Shown piece after piece: positions 9,230-17,509 of a stretch of DNA of 64,000 bases (its first letter is position 1; every line of letters starts with the position of its first letter). The stretch spans positions 2,027,063-2,091,062 of the forward strand of contig NZ_CM001024.1 of the NCBI RefSeq assembly GCF_000160775.2. Direction: 5' to 3'. Origin of the DNA: Aeromicrobium marinum DSM 15272. Its GTDB lineage: Bacteria; Actinomycetota; Actinomycetes; Propionibacteriales; Nocardioidaceae. The position numbers were made by a program, and so were the translations under genes. The notes beneath the pieces are model-generated. The model had not been told where the DNA came from. It ran no database searches and saw nothing but the letters and a program-made list of their open reading frames with translations.

Positions 9230-10093
9230 TCAGGTCAGGGCAGCCACGGCGGCCGCGCCGAGGCGGTCGGACAGGGCGACACCCTCGGCGAGGGTGGGCG
9301 AACCCTCGGTGAGCACGGCCATGAAGCGAGGGCGGCCGTCGGTGGTCACCTGCCCGATGCTCGTGACGACCCACCGCCCTGTGGTGGACCGCTGCAGCAG
9401 GCCGACCTTGAGGGGGGTGGTCGCCGGGTCGTCGGCCGCGGCACCGACCCCGAAACGCTGGTCCGGGGCCACGTCGGTCATGGCCTGCTGCAACCAGATC
9501 CGGTGCTCGGTCGAGACCGGCGAGTCCGCCGCGAACACGCGCTGCAGGAGTCTGACCTGGGCGGTGGCGGTGGTCCGGGTCAGGCCCCAGTCGGCGCCCG
9601 GAGGGACGTCGATGCCCTCGACGCCGAGCCGGGCGTTGACCGCTTCCAGACCGGACTCCCCTCCGACGGCCCGGAACAGGGTGCTGGTGGCGTCGTTGTC
9701 ACTGACCGTGATCATCCGGGTCGCGAGGTCACGCTCGACCGACGTGAGCCCGCGGTCCTCGTCCTGCACCCGCAGGAGCAGGGCCACGGCGATGTCCACC
9801 TTGACGATGCTGGCCGTGTCGAACGCTCCCGGGTCACCCCAGGTGGTCACCTCACCGGTCGGGCCGTCCAGCACGGCGACCGACCAGCGCGCGGTCGTCG
9901 CGACGTCGAGCTCGGGCACGGCCCGCAGCGCAGGGGGTCGTCGCTCCAGGGCAGCCGGGATCGGCCCGACGGCGGACGCCACGGGCGCGGTCCCGACCGG
10001 GGCGGGCCCGTCCACCTCGGACAGGAGGGCCGCCTGTCCGTTGACCAGGACCGCGAGCACGAACGCGACGACGAGCGGCCGCTGGATACTCAC
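9230..10093 (-). CDS. Exported serine hydrolase, class A beta-lactamase-like fold
   Basis: A 287-residue protein with an N-terminal hydrophobic segment (residues 6-24), so secreted or membrane-anchored. It carries the SxxK catalytic motif (S95-I-V-K98) and an SDN loop (S131-D-N133). The third motif, usually KTG or KSG, appears to be K229-V-G231, and no clear omega-loop ExxLN Glu is visible. It is probably a penicillin-interacting or other serine hydrolase rather than an active beta-lactamase. The GTG start has TAGCCT six bases before it, suggesting a leaderless mRNA. It belongs to the small island between the spc and alpha blocks. Confidence 0.78.
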   Translation of the reverse strand: MSIQRPLVVAFVLAVLVNGQAALLSEVDGPAPVGTAPVASAVGPIPAALERRPPALRAVPELDVATTARWSVAVLDGPTGEVTTWGDPGAFDTASIVKVDIAVALLLRVQDEDRGLTSVERDLATRMITVSDNDATSTLFRAVGGESGLEAVNARLGVEGIDVPPGADWGLTRTTATAQVRLLQRVFAADSPVSTEHRIWLQQAMTDVAPDQRFGVGAAADDPATTPLKVGLLQRSTTGRWVVTSIGQVTTDGRPRFMAVLTEGSPTLAEGVALSDRLGAAAVAALT

Positions 10094-10151
10094 GCGAGGA
10101 GGCTAGGCGACCCAGATGTCCGGGAGATCAACACCGGCTGTGCGCTCGCTG

Positions 10152-10607
10152 TCAGTCGGCGGTACCGAGCGCTGCCCGCCGCTCGACCAGCCTCGACAGC
10201 ACGATCGCCGTCTCGGTGCGTTCGACCGCCGCGGCGCGGGTGCGGACCCGCTCCAGGGCGTCCTCGAGGTGCCGGACGTCGCGCGCCACGATGCGCAGGA
10301 TCGCGTCCGCCTGACCGGTGACCGTGGCGGCGTCCTGCACCTCCGGCACGCCCGCGAACGACGCGCGCAGCTCCTCGGGCCCGATGGTGCCGTGGCAGTG
10401 CACCTCGACGTAGGCCTCGGTGGTCCAGCCCAGGTGGGCCTGGTCGATCACCGCGGTGAAACCGCGCACGATCCCGTCGGCCACGAGCCGGTCGACGCGT
10501 CGCTTCACCGCCGGCGCGGACAGCCCGACCCGGTCCCCCAGCACCGTGTAGCTGGCGCGCCCGTCCTCGACGAGCAGGGCGAGCAGGCGTTCGTCGATGG
10601 CGTCCAT
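10152..10607 (-). CDS. Lrp/AsnC family transcriptional regulator
   Basis: A 151-residue feast/famine regulator: a winged helix-turn-helix in residues 1-60 (YTVLGDRVGLSAPAVKRRVDRL) and an amino-acid-sensing RAM domain in about 65-145. The chosen ATG (MDAIDERLLALL) is the family start; 30 further in-frame codons upstream are not conserved and would run into the divergent promoter region. It is divergent from ddaH, with 139 bases between them. Lrp-type genes next to arginine or ornithine genes commonly control them, so regulation of ddaH is likely, though inferred from position. Confidence 0.9.
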   Translation of the reverse strand: MDAIDERLLALLVEDGRASYTVLGDRVGLSAPAVKRRVDRLVADGIVRGFTAVIDQAHLGWTTEAYVEVHCHGTIGPEELRASFAGVPEVQDAATVTGQADAILRIVARDVRHLEDALERVRTRAAAVERTETAIVLSRLVERRAALGTAD

Positions 10608-10640
10608 CCGCCCATGGTGCAAGAAACCGTCGTGGAACGG

Positions 10641-10656
10641 AAATCTGCGCAGCAAT
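10641..10656. promoter_or_regulatory. Candidate Lrp-type operator between lrp and ddaH
   Basis: The core CTGCGCAG is a perfect eight-base palindrome flanked by AAAT on one side and CAATT on the other, an AT-rich flank pattern typical of Lrp/AsnC sites. It lies in the 139-base divergent gap, 34 bases upstream of the regulator's ATG and about 90 bases before the ddaH GTG. A TAGCAT -10-like element for ddaH is at 10708-10713. Confidence 0.45.
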
Positions 10657-10746
10657 TCGCCGCGTGCGACGCCAGTTTCTGCTTCGTCCGTCGACACCGC
10701 CGGCCCCTAGCATGGATTCGTTGCATCGTTCGACGAAGGAGAGCAC

Positions 10747-11619
10747 GTGACGGTCCTGGACGACCCGCGGACGGGTCCGCAGCCCGCACCCGGCACGGTC
10801 CGCTCGTCACGGGCCCGTCGCTACGTGATGTGCCGCCCGACCGCGTTCGCCGTCCGGTACGCCATCAACCCGTGGATGGACACCTCCGTCGCGGTCGACC
10901 GGGCCCGTGCGCTCGCCCAGTGGGAGGCGCTGGTCCGGACGTACCGGAGCCACGGCCACACCGTCGAGCTGATCGAACCCCTCGCGGACCACCCGGACAT
11001 GGTGTTCGCCGCCAACGGGGCCGTCGTCGCCGGTGACCGGGCGTACGGCTCGCGGTTCCGGTACACGGAACGTGAGGCCGAGGCCCCGGCCCACGCCACC
11101 TGGCTGACGGCGCACGACTTCGCGGTGCAACCGGCCGGTCACCCCAGCGAGGGCGAGGGCGACTTCCTGGTCCTGGCCCACGCCGTCCTCGCGGGCAGCG
11201 GGTTCCGCACCGACCTCGCCGCCCACGTCGAGGCGGCCGCGGTGCTCGACCGGCCGGTGGTGTCCCTCGAGCTGGTCGACCCGAGGTTCTACCACCTCGA
11301 CACCGCCCTGGCCGTGCTCGACGACGGACACGGGGAGGCGCCACCGGACATCGCGTACTTCCCCGGCGCGTTCAGCCGACACAGCCGTCGGACCCTGCGC
11401 GAGCTGTTCCCGGATGCGCTCCTGTGCTCCGAGGCCGAAGCCCTGTCGTTCGGGCTCAATGCGGTCGGGGACGGACGGCACGTGTTCCTGCCGGCCGACG
11501 CGACCGAGCTGGCCGGGCGGCTGGCCGCCCGGGGCTACGCTCCGGTGCCGGTCGACCTCGACGAGTTCCTCAAGGCCGGCGGCAGCGTCAAGTGCTGCAC
11601 CATGGAACTGCACCGCTGA
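10747..11619 (+). CDS. ddaH: Dimethylarginine dimethylaminohydrolase (arginine-modifying family)
   Basis: A 290-residue pentein-fold enzyme expected to hydrolyse methylated arginine to citrulline plus methylamine or dimethylamine. Supporting features are MCRPTAFAVRYAINPWMD near the N terminus, the catalytic His in FYHLDTALAVL, a Glu/Asp-containing GEGDFLV segment, and the nucleophile Cys in GSVKCC close to the C terminus (C283 or C284). AAGGAG precedes the GTG start at a good distance. The divergent Lrp-type gene suggests control by an amino acid. A related amidinohydrolase activity is possible. Confidence 0.85.
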   Translation: MTVLDDPRTGPQPAPGTVRSSRARRYVMCRPTAFAVRYAINPWMDTSVAVDRARALAQWEALVRTYRSHGHTVELIEPLADHPDMVFAANGAVVAGDRAYGSRFRYTEREAEAPAHATWLTAHDFAVQPAGHPSEGEGDFLVLAHAVLAGSGFRTDLAAHVEAAAVLDRPVVSLELVDPRFYHLDTALAVLDDGHGEAPPDIAYFPGAFSRHSRRTLRELFPDALLCSEAEALSFGLNAVGDGRHVFLPADATELAGRLAARGYAPVPVDLDEFLKAGGSVKCCTMELHR

Positions 11620-11626
11620 CCCCTCT

Positions 11627-11743
11627 CGGGCGGTAGGTCAGCAACCCTTCGCCGGCGACGGCGGTGGCTCAGCAACCGAAAGGCCGGCTCATTCGGTGCC
11701 CCACCTACCGCCCGACGGCGGGTTCGGTTGCTCACCTACCGCC
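11627..11743. repeat. REP-like element: four copies of a 20-21 base unit, two in each direction
   Basis: Two direct units (11627-11646 and 11660-11680) face two inverted units (11692-11712 and 11723-11743). The unit reads GGCGGTAGGT, two variable bases, then GCAACCGAA. The outermost pair is nearly perfectly complementary over 18 bases, so the region can form a large cruciform or RNA hairpin. It fills the gap between the convergent ddaH and map genes, where it may also end transcription in both directions. Related units occur at 24798-24888. Confidence 0.7.
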
Positions 11744-11748
11744 TCGGG

Positions 11749-12585
11749 TCAGCGGGCGCCACAGGGCACGCCGGCGGCCGCGAGGCGTGCCCGGCCACCG
11801 TCGGCGTCGGTGAGCACCCACGGGCCCTCCGGCGTGACGGCCACACTGTGCTCGACGTGCGCCGCCCACGAACCGTCGGCCGAGACGGCGGTCCAGTCGT
11901 CGGCGAGGATGCGCACCGACGGGGACCCGAGCGTCAGCATCGGTTCGATCGCGATCACCAGCCCCGGGCTCAGACGCAGGCCCCGGCCACGGCGTCCCGT
12001 GTTCGGCACGTCCGGCTCCTGGTGCATCGCGGTGCCGATGCCGTGACCGGTGAAGGCGTCGACGATCCCGTAGTCGCCGTGTGCGCGCACGCAGGCCTGC
12101 ACCGCGTGCCCGACGTCGCCCAGTCGCCCCCCCGGCTGGGCCGCTGCGATGCCCTCCCAGAGGGCCGCCTCGGTGACCGACGCGAGCTCGGCAACTTCAG
12201 GCGCCACCGTGCCCACGGCCACCGTGACGGCGGCGTCCCCGTGCCAGCCGTCGACGACGGCACCGCAGTCGATCGAGATCACGTCACCCTCGCGGAGGGC
12301 ACGGTCACCGGGGATGCCGTGGACGACCTCGTCGTTGACCGACGTGCAGATCACGCCGGGGAATCCCCCCGTACCCGCGAGGTCGGTGGCGCCGTAGCCG
12401 AGGAAGTTCGACGTCGCGCCGTGCTCGGCGATGCAGGCCCGGGCGATCGCATCCAGCTCCGCGGTCGTCACGCCCGGGGCCACGGCGGCCCGGACACGGG
12501 CGAGGCACTCGGCCACCACGAGTCCGGCGGACCGCATGACGGCCACCTGGTCGGGAGTCTTGATCTCGACGCCTCGTCCGAACAC
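11749..12585 (-). CDS. map: Methionine aminopeptidase, type I
   Basis: Removes the initiator Met from nascent proteins. The 278-residue protein has the metal ligands expected: the Asp pair in DCGAVVDGWHGDAA, His in FTGHGIG, Glu in IAIEPM and Glu in HVEHS. The start is GTG at 12585 (reads MFGRGVEIKTPDQV), 19 bases after the adk stop and preceded by AGGGGA; an upstream in-frame extension lies inside adk and is not conserved. Standard secY-adk-map order. Confidence 0.95.
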   Translation of the reverse strand: MFGRGVEIKTPDQVAVMRSAGLVVAECLARVRAAVAPGVTTAELDAIARACIAEHGATSNFLGYGATDLAGTGGFPGVICTSVNDEVVHGIPGDRALREGDVISIDCGAVVDGWHGDAAVTVAVGTVAPEVAELASVTEAALWEGIAAAQPGGRLGDVGHAVQACVRAHGDYGIVDAFTGHGIGTAMHQEPDVPNTGRRGRGLRLSPGLVIAIEPMLTLGSPSVRILADDWTAVSADGSWAAHVEHSVAVTPEGPWVLTDADGGRARLAAAGVPCGAR

Positions 12586-12604
12586 CGCCGGGTCGTCCCC
12601 TGCG

Positions 12605-13168
12605 TCAGAGATCGAGCGCGGCAGTGATCCGGGCGGCGATCTCGTCGACGTCACCGACGCCGTCGATCTCGCGCAGCAGGCCACGCTCGCCGTACACCGC
12701 GAGCAGCGGCGCCGTCTCGGCGGCGTAGACCTCCTGGCGGTGCCGGATGACCTCTTCGGTGTCGTCGGCCCGTCCGCTGGTCTCGGCCCGCTTCAGCAGG
12801 CGGCCGATGAGCTCCTCGGGGTCCACCACGAGCGCCACGACCGCGTCGAGGCTGGAGTCGAGCTCGGCGAGGATGCCGTCGAGCGTCTCGACCTGGTCGA
12901 CCGTGCGGGGGTAGCCGTCCAGGACGAAGCCGCTGCGGGCGTCCTCCTGGGCCAACCGGTCCCGCACCATCGCGTTGGTGACCTCGTCGGGGACGTACTC
13001 ACCGGCGTCCATGTACTGCTGGGCGGTCCGGCCGAGCTCGGTCTGCTCCGCGACGTTGGCACGGAAGATGTCACCGGTGGAGACGTGCGCCCCACCGATC
13101 GCCTCGGCCAGGCCGACGGCCTGGGTCCCCTTGCCCGCACCGGGCGGGCCCATGATGAGCAGTCTCAT
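12605..13168 (-). CDS. adk: Adenylate kinase
   Basis: Interconverts ATP+AMP and 2 ADP. The 187-residue protein has the P-loop GPPGAGKG (7-14), the AMP-binding STGD segment, and LDGYPRT. The LID is short and lacks the four-Cys zinc motif, as in most actinobacteria. Its ATG overlaps the secY stop by four bases (ATGA), so translation is coupled. A much longer in-frame reading upstream lies in secY and is not coding. Confidence 0.97.
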   Translation of the reverse strand: MRLLIMGPPGAGKGTQAVGLAEAIGGAHVSTGDIFRANVAEQTELGRTAQQYMDAGEYVPDEVTNAMVRDRLAQEDARSGFVLDGYPRTVDQVETLDGILAELDSSLDAVVALVVDPEELIGRLLKRAETSGRADDTEEVIRHRQEVYAAETAPLLAVYGERGLLREIDGVGDVDEIAARITAALDL

Positions 13169-14472
13169 GAACGCAGGAACCCTTCGTAGTTGCGCTGCTG
13201 CAGCTGGCTCTCGATCTGCTGCACCGTCGACAGGCCGACGCCCACGATGATGAGGATCGTCGTGCCGCCGAACGGGAAGTTCTGGCTGGCGCCCAGCAGG
13301 GCGATGGCGAACATCGGGATCAGGGCGATGAGGCCGAGGTAGAGCGCGCCCGCCGCGGTGATGCGCGAGAGCACGTAGCCCAGGTACTCCTGGGTCGGCC
13401 GGCCCGCACGGATGCCGGGGATGAACCCGCCGTACTTCTTCATGTTGTCGGCGACCTCCTCGGGGTTGAAGGTGATCGACACGTAGAAGTACGTGAAGAA
13501 CACGATCAGCGCGAAGAAGGTGACCATGTAGAGCGGACTGTCGCCCACGACGAAGTTGTCGGTGATCCAGAGCGCCCACGAGGTGCCCTCGTTGAACTGC
13601 GCCAGGAGGGCCGGCAGGTACATGAGGCTCGAGGCGAAGATGACCGGGATGATGCCGGCCTGGTTGACCTTGAGCGGGATGTAGGTGGAGGAGCCGCCGA
13701 ACATCCGGCGACCGACCATGCGCTTGGCGTACTGCACCGGGATCCGGCGCTGGGCCTGCTCGATGAAGATGACGCCCGCCACGACCACGAGGCCCACCGC
13801 CAGCACCAGGAAGAACGTCGCCAGGCCGTTGGTCTGACGGATCGCCCACATGGCCCCTGGGAAGGTCGCGACGACCTGGGTGAAGATCATGATCGACATG
13901 CCGTTGCCGACACCGCGATCGGTGATGAGCTCGCCGAACCACATGATCATCGCGGTGCCCGCGACCATGATCAGCACGATCAGCAGGAACGACAGGATGC
14001 TGTCGGGACGGTAGAGCAGGTCGAGGTTGCACGCGCCGCCGAAGAGCTGACCGCTGCGGGCGAGCGCCACGATGCCGGTGGCCTGCAGGATCGCCAGACC
14101 GAGCGTCAGGTAGCGGGTGTACTGGGTGATCTTCGCCTGACCGCTCTGACCCTCCTTCTTCAGCGCCTCGAGCCGCGGGATGACCACGACGAGCAGCTGC
14201 AGGATGATGCTGGCGGTGATGTACGGCATGATGCCGAGCGCGAAGACCGTGAGCTGCAGCAGCGCGCCGCCGGAGAACACGTTGATGAGCGAGAACAGAC
14301 TGCTGTTCTCACCCTGCGACGCCAGGTCGATGCAGGTCTGGACGTTCGGCACGTTGATGCCCGGCGCCGGGGTCTGCGACCCGAGGCGGAACAGCACCAC
14401 GATGCCGAGGACGAACAGGATCTTGCGGCGTAGGTCCGGTGTTCGGAACGCGTTGACGAAGGCGCTGAGCAC
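13165..14472 (-). CDS. secY: Protein translocase subunit SecY
   Basis: The central channel subunit of the Sec translocon in the cytoplasmic membrane, 435 residues with ten predicted membrane segments. It begins MLSAFVNAFRTPDLRRKILF; the cytoplasmic loop GGFIPGIRAGRPT is clear. The GTG start at 14472 is chosen because GGGAGGA lies at the right distance upstream; a start 18 codons earlier lacks this. The partner SecE is at 61622. Cotranscribed with adk and map. Confidence 0.96.
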   Translation of the reverse strand: MLSAFVNAFRTPDLRRKILFVLGIVVLFRLGSQTPAPGINVPNVQTCIDLASQGENSSLFSLINVFSGGALLQLTVFALGIMPYITASIILQLLVVVIPRLEALKKEGQSGQAKITQYTRYLTLGLAILQATGIVALARSGQLFGGACNLDLLYRPDSILSFLLIVLIMVAGTAMIMWFGELITDRGVGNGMSIMIFTQVVATFPGAMWAIRQTNGLATFFLVLAVGLVVVAGVIFIEQAQRRIPVQYAKRMVGRRMFGGSSTYIPLKVNQAGIIPVIFASSLMYLPALLAQFNEGTSWALWITDNFVVGDSPLYMVTFFALIVFFTYFYVSITFNPEEVADNMKKYGGFIPGIRAGRPTQEYLGYVLSRITAAGALYLGLIALIPMFAIALLGASQNFPFGGTTILIIVGVGLSTVQQIESQLQQRNYEGFLRS

Positions 14473-14525
14473 CGAAGTCCTCCCTCGGCCCCTCTCGGGG
14501 ATGTCGTCTGGATGTAGGAGTGGCA

Positions 14526-14562
14526 ACAGCCGAAGGCGACTCTAACAGTCGCCCCCGGCTGT
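14526..14562 (-). terminator. Stem-loop between rplO and secY
   Basis: A two-part stem: ACAGCCG with CGGCTGT outside and GGCGACT with AGTCGCC inside, loop CTAAC. It stands in the 131-base gap after rplO and 53 bases before the secY start. No T-run follows. It may reduce readthrough and thus separate secY-adk-map from the ribosomal protein genes. Confidence 0.5.
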
Positions 14563-14603
14563 CAGGGGCCCAGCCGAACGGCACCGGGCTCCCTGCGGTG
14601 GGT

Positions 14604-15044
14604 TCAGCGCTCGGTGGCGCTGCCCCCGGCTGCTTCGATCTTGGACTTCGCGCTGGCCGAGAACTTGTCGGCGGTGACCTGGACGGCCACACCGATCTCG
14701 CCGCCGCCGAGCACCTTGACCGGGTGGCCCTTGCGGACCGCGCCGGCCGCGACGAGCGCGTCGACGTCGATCGACCCGCCGTCCGGGAACAGCGCCTCGA
14801 TGCGATCGACGTTCACGGCCTGGTACTCCACGCGGAACGGGTTCTTGAACCCCTTCAGCTTGGGCAGACGCATGTGCAACGGCACCTGTCCGCCCTCGAA
14901 GCCCTGGGAGACCTGGTAGCGGGCCTTGGTGCCCTTGGTTCCTCGACCCGCGGTCTTGCCCTTGGAGGCCTCACCGCGACCCACGCGGGTCTTGGCGGTC
15001 TTGGCTCCCGGGGCGGGACGCAGGTGATGCAGCTTGAGTGTCAT
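14604..15044 (-). CDS. rplO: Ribosomal protein L15 (uL15)
   Basis: A 146-residue large-subunit assembly protein starting [19 protein letters not shown]. The glycine-rich basic N-terminal extension that threads into 23S rRNA ([19 protein letters not shown]) and the [18 protein letters not shown] segment are intact. One base separates it from the rpmD stop. Last ribosomal gene before secY. Confidence 0.97.
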   Translation of the reverse strand: MTLKLHHLRPAPGAKTAKTRVGRGEASKGKTAGRGTKGTKARYQVSQGFEGGQVPLHMRLPKLKGFKNPFRVEYQAVNVDRIEALFPDGGSIDVDALVAAGAVRKGHPVKVLGGGEIGVAVQVTADKFSASAKSKIEAAGGSATER

Positions 15045-15045
15045 G

Positions 15046-15228
15046 TCACTCCACCTCTTCGAAGGTCACGAGATGCGGGATGGTCTCGACCATGCCGCGC
15101 AGCTCGGGGCGATCTTCCTTGACGACGACGTCACCGATCCGCTTCAGGCCCAGCGAACGCAGGGTGTTGCGCTGGTTCTGGGGACGGCCGATGCCGGACT
15201 TGACCTGGGTCACCTTGAGACTGGCCAT
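15046..15228 (-). CDS. rpmD: Ribosomal protein L30 (uL30)
   Basis: A 60-residue large-subunit protein, full length for the family: [20 protein letters not shown] near the start, then [12 protein letters not shown]. The ATG shares one base with the rpsE stop (TGATG), a coupling arrangement repeated across this operon. Confidence 0.96.
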   Translation of the reverse strand: MASLKVTQVKSGIGRPQNQRNTLRSLGLKRIGDVVVKEDRPELRGMVETIPHLVTFEEVE

Positions 15229-15827
15229 CAGACACCTGCCTCGGACGGGGAGGGCTGGTAGCCCTCGGCGCCGGCCTTGATGAGGGCCGCCGGGGCGACC
15301 TCCTCGACGGTCAGGCCGCGACGCTGCGCGACCTGCTCGGGCGACTCCAGCAGACGGAGCGCCTCGACCGTGGCGTGGACGATGTTGATCGCGTTGGACG
15401 AGCCGAGCGACTTGCTCAGCACGTCGTGGATGCCGGCCGCCTCGAGCACCGCGCGCACCGGGCCACCGGCGATGACGCCGGTACCGGGCGATGCCGGACG
15501 CAGGAAGACGACGCCGGCCGCCTTCTCGCCCTGCACCGGGTGCGGGATGGTGCCCTGGATGCGGGGGACGCGGAAGAAGTTCTTCTTCGCCTCCTCCACA
15601 CCCTTGGAGATCGCCGTGGGGACCTCCTTGGCCTTGCCGTAGCCGACGCCGACCTGACCGTCGCCGTCGCCCACGATCACCAGGGCAGTGAAGCTGAAGC
15701 GCCGACCACCCTTGACGACCTTGGCGACACGGTTGATCGTGACGACCTTCTCGATGTAGTTGGACTTCTCGGCGCCGCGATCGCCTCCGCGACCGCGACC
15801 TCCGCCGCCCGCTCGACGTGCGCTCAT
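15228..15827 (-). CDS. rpsE: Ribosomal protein S5 (uS5)
   Basis: A 199-residue small-subunit protein involved in decoding fidelity. It has a Gly/Arg-rich N terminus ([12 protein letters not shown]), a double-stranded-RNA-binding-like domain ([19 protein letters not shown]) and the C-terminal S5 domain ([20 protein letters not shown]). The start MSARRAGGG is placed by homology. It lies 58 bases after rplR. Confidence 0.97.
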   Translation of the reverse strand: MSARRAGGGGRGRGGDRGAEKSNYIEKVVTINRVAKVVKGGRRFSFTALVIVGDGDGQVGVGYGKAKEVPTAISKGVEEAKKNFFRVPRIQGTIPHPVQGEKAAGVVFLRPASPGTGVIAGGPVRAVLEAAGIHDVLSKSLGSSNAINIVHATVEALRLLESPEQVAQRRGLTVEEVAPAALIKAGAEGYQPSPSEAGV

Positions 15828-15885
15828 GCGGCACTCTCCAGGATCTCGTTGGCCAGGGTCTGGCTCTGCTTGTCGGTGTGGGTCA

Positions 15886-16269
15886 TCAGAACTCCAGTCC
15901 GCCCTCGCGGGCGCCGTCGGCCAGGGCCGCGACACGACCGGCGTACTTGTTGCCCGCCCGGTCGAAGACGACGCTCTCGATGCCGGCCGCCTTGGCCCGG
16001 TCGGCCACGAGCTCGCCGACGCGCTTGGCCTTGGTGGTCTTGTCGCCGTCGGCCGACCGCAGGTCGGCCTCCATGGTCGACGCCGAGACGAGCGTGCGGC
16101 CCTCCAGGTCGTTGACGACCTGGGCGACCATGTGCTTGCTCGAACGGGTGACGACCAGACGGGGACGCTCGGCCGAACCGGCGATCTTCTTGCGACCGCG
16201 GATCTGGCGACGCAGCCGCGAGGCGGTGCGACCCTTGGTGGTCTTGTTGTGCCTGATGGAGATGGCCAT
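15886..16269 (-). CDS. rplR: Ribosomal protein L18 (uL18)
   Basis: A 127-residue 5S rRNA-binding protein of the central protuberance, with [20 protein letters not shown] and the C-terminal [21 protein letters not shown]. The ATG at 16269 overlaps the rplF stop as TGATG; a GTG codon directly before it would add one residue but is not needed. Confidence 0.96.
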   Translation of the reverse strand: MAISIRHNKTTKGRTASRLRRQIRGRKKIAGSAERPRLVVTRSSKHMVAQVVNDLEGRTLVSASTMEADLRSADGDKTTKAKRVGELVADRAKAAGIESVVFDRAGNKYAGRVAALADGAREGGLEF

Positions 16270-16811
16270 CACTTACCAGCCTTTCCGGCCTTGCGCAGGA
16301 CGCGCTCGCCGGCGTAACGAACGCCCTTGCCCTTGTACGGCTCGGGCTTGCGGATCTTGCGGATGTTCGCGGCGACCTCACCGACGGCCTGCTTGTCGAT
16401 GCCGATCACGCTGAACTTGGTCGGGGACTCCACCGCGAAGGTGATGCCCGCGGGGGCCTCCACCGGCACGGGGTGGCTGAAGCCGAGCGCGAACTCCAGG
16501 GCCGTGGGGCCCTTGGCGACGACGCGGTAGCCGACGCCGACGATCTCGAGCTTCTTCTCGTAGCCCTCGGTGACACCGATGACCATGTTGTTGATGAGCG
16601 TGCGGCTCAGGCCGTGCAGGGCCTTGCTGCGACGCTCGTCGTCGGGGCGCTCCACCGCGAGGGCACCGTCGTCGGTCCTGCTGACGACGATGGGCTCGGC
16701 CACGGTGTGCGCGAGCTCGCCCTTGGGTCCCTTGACGCGGACGTCCTGACCCTCGATCGAGACCTCGACACCTGCGGGAACGGCGACGGGAATCTTGCCG
16801 ATGCGTGACAT
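16269..16811 (-). CDS. rplF: Ribosomal protein L6 (uL6)
   Basis: A 180-residue protein near the sarcin-ricin loop and factor-binding site, with two homologous domains. It starts [18 protein letters not shown] and ends with the conserved [16 protein letters not shown] segment. The upstream in-frame codons lie in the gap after rpsH and are not conserved. Confidence 0.97.
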   Translation of the reverse strand: MSRIGKIPVAVPAGVEVSIEGQDVRVKGPKGELAHTVAEPIVVSRTDDGALAVERPDDERRSKALHGLSRTLINNMVIGVTEGYEKKLEIVGVGYRVVAKGPTALEFALGFSHPVPVEAPAGITFAVESPTKFSVIGIDKQAVGEVAANIRKIRKPEPYKGKGVRYAGERVLRKAGKAGK

Positions 16812-16827
16812 GTCTACCCTTCCGTTC

Positions 16828-17235
16828 TCACCAGACGTAGGCGAGGACTTCCCCACCCACGCCCTTGTTGTTGGCCTGACGGTCCGTCAGGAGGCCCTGG
16901 CTCGTGGAGATGATCGCCACGCCGAGGCCGCCGAGGACCTTGGGCAGGTTGGTGGACTTGGCGTACACCCGCAGGCCGGGCTTGCTGATGCGGCGGATGC
17001 CGGCGATCGAGCGCTCACGGTGCGGGCCGTACTTCAGCGTCACGGTGAGGGTCTTGCTGACCTCACCCTCGGCCGGGTCGGTCACGACGAAGTCGGTGAT
17101 GTAGCCCTCCTGCTTGAGCAGCTGGACCACGCCCTCCTTCAGCTTGCTGTACGGCGCGCTCACGGAGTCGTGGTACGCCTGGTTGCCGTTGCGGATCCGC
17201 GTCAGCAGATCCGCGATCGGGTCGGTCATCGTCAT
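16828..17235 (-). CDS. rpsH: Ribosomal protein S8 (uS8)
   Basis: A 135-residue primary 16S-binding protein of the central domain: [16 protein letters not shown] near the start and the C-terminal [20 protein letters not shown]. Two ATG codons six bases apart are both possible; the upstream one is used here. An 87-base gap separates it from rpsN, with nothing recognisable in it. Confidence 0.97.
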   Translation of the reverse strand: MTMTDPIADLLTRIRNGNQAYHDSVSAPYSKLKEGVVQLLKQEGYITDFVVTDPAEGEVSKTLTVTLKYGPHRERSIAGIRRISKPGLRVYAKSTNLPKVLGGLGVAIISTSQGLLTDRQANNKGVGGEVLAYVW

Positions 17236-17322
17236 TGCGTGTGTTCCGTTCTCGCCGTGGTTTCGGTCTTCGTGCTCGGGTTCCGAGTGGGAAGGGACCT
17301 GCGGCGTATCAGTGGTGGTGGG

Positions 17323-17508
17323 TTACCAGGAGCTCTTGGTGACGCCCGGCAGCTCGCCGCGGTGGGCCATCTCGCGCAGGCAGATCCGGCACAGGCCGAA
17401 CTTGCGGTAGACCGACTGCGAGCGGCCGCACCGCTGGCAGCGGGTGTACCCGCGGACCGCGAACTTGGGCTTGCGCGCGGCCTTGACCCTCAGACCAGTC
17501 TTCGCCAT
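17323..17508 (-). CDS. rpsN: Ribosomal protein S14, zinc-binding type (uS14)
   Basis: A 61-residue short S14 (type Z). Two CxxC pairs (CQRC and CRIC) bind zinc. The protein starts [20 protein letters not shown]. Actinobacteria often carry a second, longer zinc-free S14 elsewhere that takes over under zinc limitation; none is in this window. It begins one base after the rplE stop. Confidence 0.96.
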   Translation of the reverse strand: MAKTGLRVKAARKPKFAVRGYTRCQRCGRSQSVYRKFGLCRICLREMAHRGELPGVTKSSW

Positions 17509-17509
17509 C

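Noticed and set aside
12605..14032. A 475-codon reading of adk extending into secY
   Set aside because: Only the last 187 codons match adenylate kinase; the rest is out of frame with SecY and non-conserved.
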